A stretch of 64,000 nt of DNA from SSF53 sp036170535 (GTDB lineage: Bacteria; Spirochaetota; Leptospiria; Leptospirales; Leptonemataceae): contig JAVHPJ010000243.1 in assembly GCA_036170535.1 (NCBI GenBank), positions 1 through 64,000 on the forward strand. The letters are read 5' to 3'. The notes beneath the pieces are model-generated. The model saw nothing but the letters and a program-made list of their open reading frames with translations. It did not search any database and was not told where the DNA came from. Shown piece after piece: positions 59,390 through 64,000 of this stretch. Numbering within the stretch: the stretch's first letter is position 1; each line of letters opens with the position of its first letter. The translations under genes were made by a program, and so were the position numbers.

Positions 59390-60304
59390 TCATGGGTTTG
59401 ACTTCGTCCTCAGTTTCTTCGCTTCCGCCTGATACACGCGCGAAACTGCCGCCCGCCCGAGTTGCGCGGTGATAAACTCCGTGGCGCGCGTCAGCGCGCC
59501 CAGATCGACGCCTGTTCGGTAGCCGCTGCGTTCCAATGCGTAGACCAGATCCTCGGTGGCCAGATTTCCCGCAGCGCCGGGCGCATAGGGACAGCCGCCG
59601 AGCCCGCCCGAACTTGCATCAAATATTCTCAAGCCGTAATCCAACGAGCGAAAGACATTCGCCAGCGCGGTTCCGCGCGTATCGTGATAATGTCCGGCCA
59701 GTCGGTCCGCTGGAAAGGCTTTTACCAGCGCATCCAGAAGACGCGCGATGTCATCCGGCGCGGCGACGCCGATGGTTTCGCCAAGCGATACCTGGTAAAC
59801 GCCCAGATCAAAGAGCCGCGCAACAACGTCCCGCACGACCGTCGGTGCAACCGGCCCTTCATACGGACATTCTACAACCGTGCTGACGTAGCCGCGTACC
59901 GGCAGCGTATGTTCAGCAGCCAGCGGCATGATTTCTTTAAACCGGGCGAAACTTTCGTCGATGGTTGCGTTGATATTCCGTCTGGTAAAACTTTCGGAGG
60001 CCGCCGTAAAAATGGCCGCTTCCATCAATCCGACAGCGAGACCCGCCTCGAGGCCTTTGCGATTGGGCGTAAGTGCGATAAAGTCGACGCCGCGCGTTTT
60101 GTCGAGAGCGGCATAAACCTCGGAAGCGTCGGAGAGCTGCGGAATCACGCCCGCGCGAACAAAACTCGCCGCTTCGATTTTCTTGAGGCCCGCATCAGCA
60201 AGCAATTCAATATAGCGAAGCTTCGCCGCGGCCGGAACCGCATGCGGTTCGTTCTGCAAGCCGTCGCGGGGACCCACTTCATAGATCTGAATTTCCTTCG
60301 TCAT
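59390..60304 (-). CDS. Hydroxymethylglutaryl-CoA lyase
   Basis: The 304-aa enzyme cleaves HMG-CoA to acetyl-CoA and acetoacetate in leucine breakdown or ketone metabolism. It shows EVGPRDGLQNE near the start (catalytic Arg, Asp), TPNRKGLEAGL, SLGETIGVAAPDDI, HYHDTRGTALANVF (metal-binding histidines) and the cysteine loop GGLGGCPYAPGAAGNLATED. The cysteine loop is the strongest evidence against homocitrate synthase or pyruvate carboxylase relatives. It lies 6 bp downstream of the phosphatase gene and before mnmA on the same strand. No leucine-degradation enzymes are adjacent, although ilvE sits elsewhere in the window. Confidence 0.93.
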   Translation of the reverse strand: MTKEIQIYEVGPRDGLQNEPHAVPAAAKLRYIELLADAGLKKIEAASFVRAGVIPQLSDASEVYAALDKTRGVDFIALTPNRKGLEAGLAVGLMEAAIFTAASESFTRRNINATIDESFARFKEIMPLAAEHTLPVRGYVSTVVECPYEGPVAPTVVRDVVARLFDLGVYQVSLGETIGVAAPDDIARLLDALVKAFPADRLAGHYHDTRGTALANVFRSLDYGLRIFDASSGGLGGCPYAPGAAGNLATEDLVYALERSGYRTGVDLGALTRATEFITAQLGRAAVSRVYQAEAKKLRTKSNP

Positions 60305-60310
60305 GCAATG

Positions 60311-60832
60311 CTACTTCCGCCGCGCAGCTTGCTCCAGCGCATAATCCAACAAAACCGGGCATGTGCGTAGAGCCATCTCTTGAACTTCGATAAACCCATC
60401 CACGCCGCCGTAGTACGGGTCGGGCGTGTCCGGGGCGAGTTCGCCGGGCCTGGCGGCCTTGCGCCATTCGGGATCAAACTCCCGGAAGAGCCGCACTCGC
60501 GCGCGGCTGGCGTCGCTTTCCGCCTCGGCAAGGAGGTTCTCGTAATTGCTGCGATCCATGGCGAGAATTAAGTCAAACTTGCGAAAGTCGGAGCGCTGGA
60601 ATTGCCGTGCACGCGAATCAATCTGGATGCCGTAGCGGCTGGCCACGCGGCGCGTGACGGCATTTGCGAGTTCGCCTGTATGGTACGCGGCTGTGCCAGC
60701 TGAATCTATATGGAATTGATCCGCCACTCCGCGTTCTGCAATCAGATGTTTAAAGGCGCCTTCCGCCGCCGGCGAACGACAGATGTTGCCCAGGCAAACA
60801 AACAAGGCGCCATACGTGCTCTGCGAGGCCAT
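60311..60832 (-). CDS. Low-molecular-weight protein-tyrosine phosphatase
   Basis: This 173-aa phosphatase has the C-x5-R-S active site FVCLGNICRSPAAEG at residues ~11-25, HIDSAGTAAYHTGE and the general acid in APDTPDPYYGG near the C-terminus. The second cysteine of the active loop (CLGNIC) is the usual redox-sensitive partner. LMW-PTPs act on tyrosine-kinase substrates, often in polysaccharide production or stress. A bacterial tyrosine kinase is not in the window, although the glycan cluster lies 50 kb upstream. It lies between the cnoX-like and HMG-CoA lyase genes on the minus strand. Confidence 0.92.
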   Translation of the reverse strand: MASQSTYGALFVCLGNICRSPAAEGAFKHLIAERGVADQFHIDSAGTAAYHTGELANAVTRRVASRYGIQIDSRARQFQRSDFRKFDLILAMDRSNYENLLAEAESDASRARVRLFREFDPEWRKAARPGELAPDTPDPYYGGVDGFIEVQEMALRTCPVLLDYALEQAARRK

Positions 60833-60877
60833 GCGAGTCGGTTGATTCTGCGATCCGGGTCAGAGGGCGGCGCGCGC

Positions 60878-61654
60878 TCAAAACAAAATCGCTGCGAGCT
60901 TGCGACGATATTCGTTGGCCAGATCGCTTGCTGAGCCCAGAAAATGAAAACACAACACAAGTCCCGCTTTCTCCGCGCCGCGCTCTGCAAAAGGCGCCGC
61001 TTCCACTCGGGCGAGAAAAAACTCAAGGGCCGGTCGTTCATCGCCCGCCAGTAGCTTCTGCAGCAGGGCGCGTTCTTGCGCGTCCGGCGTGCGGCCCAGA
61101 TAGGCCAGCAGCGAGTTGCGCGCCTCTGATTGCGCCGCGCCGACCTCGGGGATCGCGTCCAGGTATCGTTGAATGCTCTGCGGGTCGTCACCGGCGGCGA
61201 AAAGCTGCACCGCGGCCTGCCACAAGATGGCGGAGGCCTCGGGGCCCTCGGTTTTGTTCTGGAGCGCCCGCTCCGCCGCTTCAAGGGGATTCTGCTCGGC
61301 CAGCTCTTCTTCCGCCTCAAGGCCCGGCGCCGGGAGGTGCTGATCCAGAAATTTTCGCACCTGGGGCTCCGGCAAAGCGCCTGTGAATTCAGACTTCAGC
61401 CGGCCATCCATAACCAGTTTCACGGCGGGAATGCCGGAAATTTGAAAGGCCACGGCCAGATTCGGATTTTCGTCGGTATTCACCTTAACCAGTTTGAATC
61501 GTCCCTTGTAGGCCGTCTCGAGCTTGTCGAGCACGGGGCCCAGCATGCGGCAAGGCGCGCACCACTCGGCCCAGAAATCTATCAGGACGGGCGTGGTTTT
61601 AGAGGCCTCCATCACTTCGGTGCGAAAGTTCGCTTCGTTGACGTCGACGGGCAT
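60878..61654 (-). CDS. CnoX/YbbN-like thioredoxin-TPR co-chaperone
   Basis: This 258-aa protein has an N-terminal thioredoxin domain (about 1-108) with DFWAEWCAPCRMLGPVL and the cis-proline in GIPAVKLV, followed by a helical, TPR-like C-terminal half (about 130-258). This layout matches CnoX (YbbN), a holdase that protects unfolded proteins and passes them to chaperonin. Here the active site keeps both cysteines (WCAPC), while E. coli CnoX has lost one, so redox activity is expected. It opens the minus-strand run that ends with the glycerophosphodiesterase. The vWA gene is divergent across 117 bp. Confidence 0.82.
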   Translation of the reverse strand: MPVDVNEANFRTEVMEASKTTPVLIDFWAEWCAPCRMLGPVLDKLETAYKGRFKLVKVNTDENPNLAVAFQISGIPAVKLVMDGRLKSEFTGALPEPQVRKFLDQHLPAPGLEAEEELAEQNPLEAAERALQNKTEGPEASAILWQAAVQLFAAGDDPQSIQRYLDAIPEVGAAQSEARNSLLAYLGRTPDAQERALLQKLLAGDERPALEFFLARVEAAPFAERGAEKAGLVLCFHFLGSASDLANEYRRKLAAILF

Positions 61655-61771
61655 GCCGGAAGCCCGCGCGGTCGGCGGCCATGCGTCAATCCCTTTGCCC
61701 GGCTGGGTCCGTTCGGGCGGCGGCCGGTGCAGCTAAGGCTTCCCGAAATCCGGTCGATAGTAGTAGGGAGT

Positions 61772-62932
61772 ATGGCGGCGCACCTGCGATTCCTGAGCCC
61801 CGGTCCTGTAGGAACTCCGACAATCCTGGGCCTCATACTGCTCGCGGCGAGCCTGGGCCAGCCCTTGCCGGCCGAACCCGCCGGGGCGGGCCCGGCCGGC
61901 ACGCGGACGGGCGCCGCGTCGGTAGGAACTCCGACCGGTCCGCCGGGACCAGCGCCGATTGTTTTCGTCGTCGACGCTTCGGGCTCCATGTCGGAGCAGT
62001 TTGACGGCGCGCCGCGGATGTCGGCCGCACGCGTCATGCTTGAAGAACAGCTGGCGCGCCTCGATCCGCGCACGCCGGTCGGTCTCGTCGGCTACGGGAA
62101 TCGTATCCCGGGCTGCGATTCGTACCGGTTATATGCTCCCGTTGCGCGGGGTAACCGGACCCTGATTAACCGGGTCGTCCAATCCATGTATCCGGCCGGC
62201 AGTACGCCGATTGCCGCGACGCTGCGGCTCATCGGTCAGACGGTGCTCGCCGAACACCCGCGCGCCACAATTGTGCTTATTTCCGACGGCGCGGAGAGCT
62301 GCGGCGGAGACCCGGCGACCGAAGCGACCCTGCTCGCGCGGCGGGGATCGGACGTGCGGGTCCATGTCATTGGCCTGGCCGTAAATCGCGATACGAGCGT
62401 TCAGCTGTCGGGCGTAGCCGCCGCCGGCCGCGGCCGCTACTTCGATGTGCGCAATCACACCGATTTTGAATCAGCGATTCGCCTGAGTATTGGAAATAAC
62501 TCGGCCGCGCCGGAAACCGAGACCCCACCTGCAACTCCGGTTCAGACGCCGCCGCCCGAGCAGGCGACGACGAACCATGCGCCGCTGGAAATCGTGGCCG
62601 CGACCCGCGTCGGCGAGGAAAACGGCCGGATTCGCGTTGAAGTGCGCTACCGATTTCGGGGCGAACGACCCGCGAATCTGCACGTCAGCCTGCATGCAGT
62701 CGACGCCCCGGCCCCGACGGGACCGGGCGGCCGGGTGATTCCGACGCGAGGCCTCTTCGCCGTCGCCGGCCGGACTCACTATGCCGCCGCAGGCGGAGAA
62801 GACGTGCTCGTCCTCGAAATTCCCTCAGAGCTTTTGCGCAGTCGGCCGATTTATGTTCAGGGCGAGCTCTGGGACATAAACGGAGTACCGGCGTCGTTGT
62901 ACGTGTCGAATCCGGTTCCGCTGAATCGCTGA
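61772..62932 (+). CDS. Exported von Willebrand factor A domain protein
   Basis: The 386-aa protein has a signal-like N-terminus (GLILLAASLGQPLPAEP) interrupted by odd VGTPT repeats encoded by the palindromic element. The vWA domain (about 70-245) has the intact MIDAS start VFVVDASGSMSEQ (DxSxS), a later threonine in STPIAATL and the aspartate block ISDGAESCGGD. A Pro/Thr-rich linker and a second beta-rich domain (about 280-386, ENGRIRVEVRYRF) follow. The ATG at 61772 has GGGAG five bases upstream. Such proteins usually bind other proteins or assemble surface complexes through a metal ion. It is next to the polytopic membrane gene at 62,937 (4 bp gap). Confidence 0.8.
   Translation: MAAHLRFLSPGPVGTPTILGLILLAASLGQPLPAEPAGAGPAGTRTGAASVGTPTGPPGPAPIVFVVDASGSMSEQFDGAPRMSAARVMLEEQLARLDPRTPVGLVGYGNRIPGCDSYRLYAPVARGNRTLINRVVQSMYPAGSTPIAATLRLIGQTVLAEHPRATIVLISDGAESCGGDPATEATLLARRGSDVRVHVIGLAVNRDTSVQLSGVAAAGRGRYFDVRNHTDFESAIRLSIGNNSAAPETETPPATPVQTPPPEQATTNHAPLEIVAATRVGEENGRIRVEVRYRFRGERPANLHVSLHAVDAPAPTGPGGRVIPTRGLFAVAGRTHYAAAGGEDVLVLEIPSELLRSRPIYVQGELWDINGVPASLYVSNPVPLNR
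61807..61822. repeat. GTAGGAACTCC-type inverted repeat
   Basis: TGTAGGAACTCCGACA. Arms TGTAGGA and TCCGACA pair with one mismatch around an AC centre. It encodes VGTPT in the signal region of the vWA protein, which breaks the normal hydrophobic run. Confidence 0.65.
61921..61936. repeat. GTAGGAACTCC-type inverted repeat
   Basis: GGTAGGAACTCCGACC. Same AC-centred core and the same single arm mismatch as the copy at 61807. It again encodes VGTPT, in the proline/glycine-rich linker before the vWA domain, 114 bp after the other copy in the same reading frame. Confidence 0.65.
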
Positions 62933-62936
62933 TTCG

Positions 62937-64000
62937 ATGCTGAAGGTCAGACTTTATCCCTATTTTGCGCTGCTGTGGGGCTCGGCATTCTCCGGCTTCA
63001 ACACAGCGTTTTTCGCCTTTCTGGCGCTCGCGCCGTCGGATGCGTTGTTGTACCGACTGCGCAACGGCGCTTTTTTCGCGGACGGCCTCGTCTACCAGAC
63101 AGCGTTATTAATCGTTTTTGCGTTTCTCTATGCCGCGACTTTCAACGTCTTTTTTTCCTTTGTCCGCCTCCTGGCGGCGGCGCTGAGTCACCTTGAACGA
63201 TTTCTGCCGCGCATCACTCCCGGGCTCGCAGTGTTTGCACTTATCGGGCAGCCGGCGCTCCTGCTTGTGGATGCGCCTGTGCCGCAACTTGCAGGTTTCG
63301 AGACGCCCCTGAAGCTGGCCTTGCTTTTTGCGCTCTCATTTGGTCTGGGCGCGCTCTTAATCTACTTTATTCCGATATTTGAGGGCTACAACTCCGTCTT
63401 TGCCCTGGCGGCGGCGCTGCTGGCCCGCCTCGTGCACAGCAACCTGAGCCCGATTGACGACGGCCGCACGAATCTGATTTACTTCGTGATCTTTGAAATT
63501 CATCTGTTTACAACGGCCTTTTTGTTTTTTATCGTAATTCAAGCGCGTTATCGACTCCATCTCAGTCCGAATTACGAACGTATCGAGATTCCAAATTCGT
63601 TCTTTTTGCCGGCGATTGCACTCTGTCTTTTGCTATGGATCGCCCTGCTGATCGCCTCCGCCTCGATTTCGGAATGGTTTGGCGCGACGGCCGACGTCGG
63701 AGCAAGCGCTGCACTTGTCGTCGATGCCGCGCGGCCCTTTCTCGCGCGCAAGAGTGCCGGGGCGGCAAACTTCGAGTTTCCGCTCGCTCTCTACTTTCTC
63801 TGTGCGGTGCATTGGACGGCGATTGGATACTCCCTGCGACGCCAGCGGCTGATTACTCTCGATCGCCAGAACCGGCTTGTGCGCAACTCGATGTTTCAGG
63901 CGGCGGGTTTTCTCTTTGCGCTATTGCTCTCGTTCCTGTATGTTCTGCTCAATCCGTTTGCGCCTCAGGCGCTCGGGCGCGTTACTACGGCCGGCGGCGC
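62937..64000 (+). CDS. Polytopic membrane protein, unknown, runs off the window
   Basis: An open frame from the ATG at 62937 continues without a stop to the window end (at least 354 codons). The product begins MLKVRLYPYFALLWGSAF and has about nine or more hydrophobic segments separated by short charged loops, for example LLIVFAFLYAATFNVFFSF, LKLALLFALSFGLGALLIYF and FLFALLLSFLYVLLNPF. No transporter or enzyme motif is recognised. It starts 4 bp after the vWA stop, so the two are probably co-transcribed and may form one envelope system. The missing C-terminal part limits the call. Confidence 0.65.
   Translation, partial: MLKVRLYPYFALLWGSAFSGFNTAFFAFLALAPSDALLYRLRNGAFFADGLVYQTALLIVFAFLYAATFNVFFSFVRLLAAALSHLERFLPRITPGLAVFALIGQPALLLVDAPVPQLAGFETPLKLALLFALSFGLGALLIYFIPIFEGYNSVFALAAALLARLVHSNLSPIDDGRTNLIYFVIFEIHLFTTAFLFFIVIQARYRLHLSPNYERIEIPNSFFLPAIALCLLLWIALLIASASISEWFGATADVGASAALVVDAARPFLARKSAGAANFEFPLALYFLCAVHWTAIGYSLRRQRLITLDRQNRLVRNSMFQAAGFLFALLLSFLYVLLNPFAPQALGRVTTAGG

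Noticed and set aside
1..64000. CRISPR array, IS elements or prophage
   Set aside because: I saw no regularly spaced direct repeats, transposase motifs, integrase genes or phage structural genes.

Overview
The window reads like a stretch of a GC-rich spirochaete chromosome, probably from the Leptospirales side. The evidence is indirect: many lipoprotein-type signal sequences, a partner-switching (STAS / RsbW / RsbU) set, a DUF4384-CsgG lipoprotein cluster, and an inverted repeat built on GTAGGAACTCC that I associate from memory with leptospiral genomes. No rRNA or other taxonomic marker is present, so the assignment is an inference. Genes are packed tightly, with many 4-base ATGA/GTGA stop-start overlaps. 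There is no prophage, IS element or CRISPR array.

Layout. (a) 1-9,820: surface-polysaccharide region. The tail of a capsule-type protein and a minus-strand GT4 glycosyltransferase come first. A plus-strand operon follows: rfbB, rfbA, a fucosyltransferase-like enzyme, a GlfT2-like galactofuranosyltransferase, a UDP-galactopyranose mutase of the long eukaryotic type, a second galactofuranosyltransferase-like GT2 and mtnA. Together they predict an O-antigen or capsule containing a dTDP-sugar and galactofuranose. (b) 9,850-22,910: tRNA-Arg(CCU), a surface lipoprotein, prfA (RF1), a MORN lipoprotein, a DUF547 protein, a PQQ-type sugar dehydrogenase, a 1139-aa membrane-anchored AAA+ protein ending in a release-factor-like module without GGQ, phosphofructokinase, a secreted two-domain protein, a beta-hydroxyacid dehydrogenase-like protein and an unknown helical protein. 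(c) 22,975-28,126: a signalling block of STAS antagonist, RsbW-like kinase, RsbU-like phosphatase, then a single protein joining a [2Fe-2S] ferredoxin, a class III adenylate cyclase and a ferredoxin-reductase module. (d) 28,189-36,360: branched-chain aminotransferase, amino-acid permease, a minus-strand LhgO / DUF4430 / DUF6580 operon, a CAAX-type protease, a HAD phosphatase and a YndJ-like membrane protein. (e) 36,418-42,380: minus-strand run of a GT9 heptosyltransferase-like protein, a UDP-glucuronate decarboxylase, an M50-like membrane protease, a second STAS protein, prmA and a 593-aa conserved-looking unknown.

(f) 42,565-50,280: an unknown small protein, a Nit1-type amidase, a GST, a secreted Kunitz (BPTI) domain protein, uvrB, a second RsbW-like kinase, an EamA transporter, another nitrilase-family enzyme and holB. 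(g) 50,430-55,570: cell-envelope cluster of a lipoprotein, an Omp85-like barrel, another lipoprotein and CsgG-DUF4384, followed by an ACT/malic-enzyme-like protein that has lost the catalytic motif. (h) 55,606-61,654: long minus-strand housekeeping run of cnoX-like thioredoxin, LMW tyrosine phosphatase, HMG-CoA lyase, mnmA, SDR, panC and a glycerophosphodiesterase. (i) 61,772-64,000: a von Willebrand A protein and a polytopic membrane protein that runs off the window.

The strongest leads for something new are the AAA+/release-factor-like fusion (14,950-18,369), the ferredoxin-cyclase-reductase fusion (26,396-28,126), the bacterial Kunitz protein (44,548-44,838), the malic-enzyme-like pseudoenzyme (54,328-55,569) and the GTAGGAACTCC repeats, three of which lie inside or against coding sequence. 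No database or structure search was run. Family calls rest on motifs and remembered family sequences.
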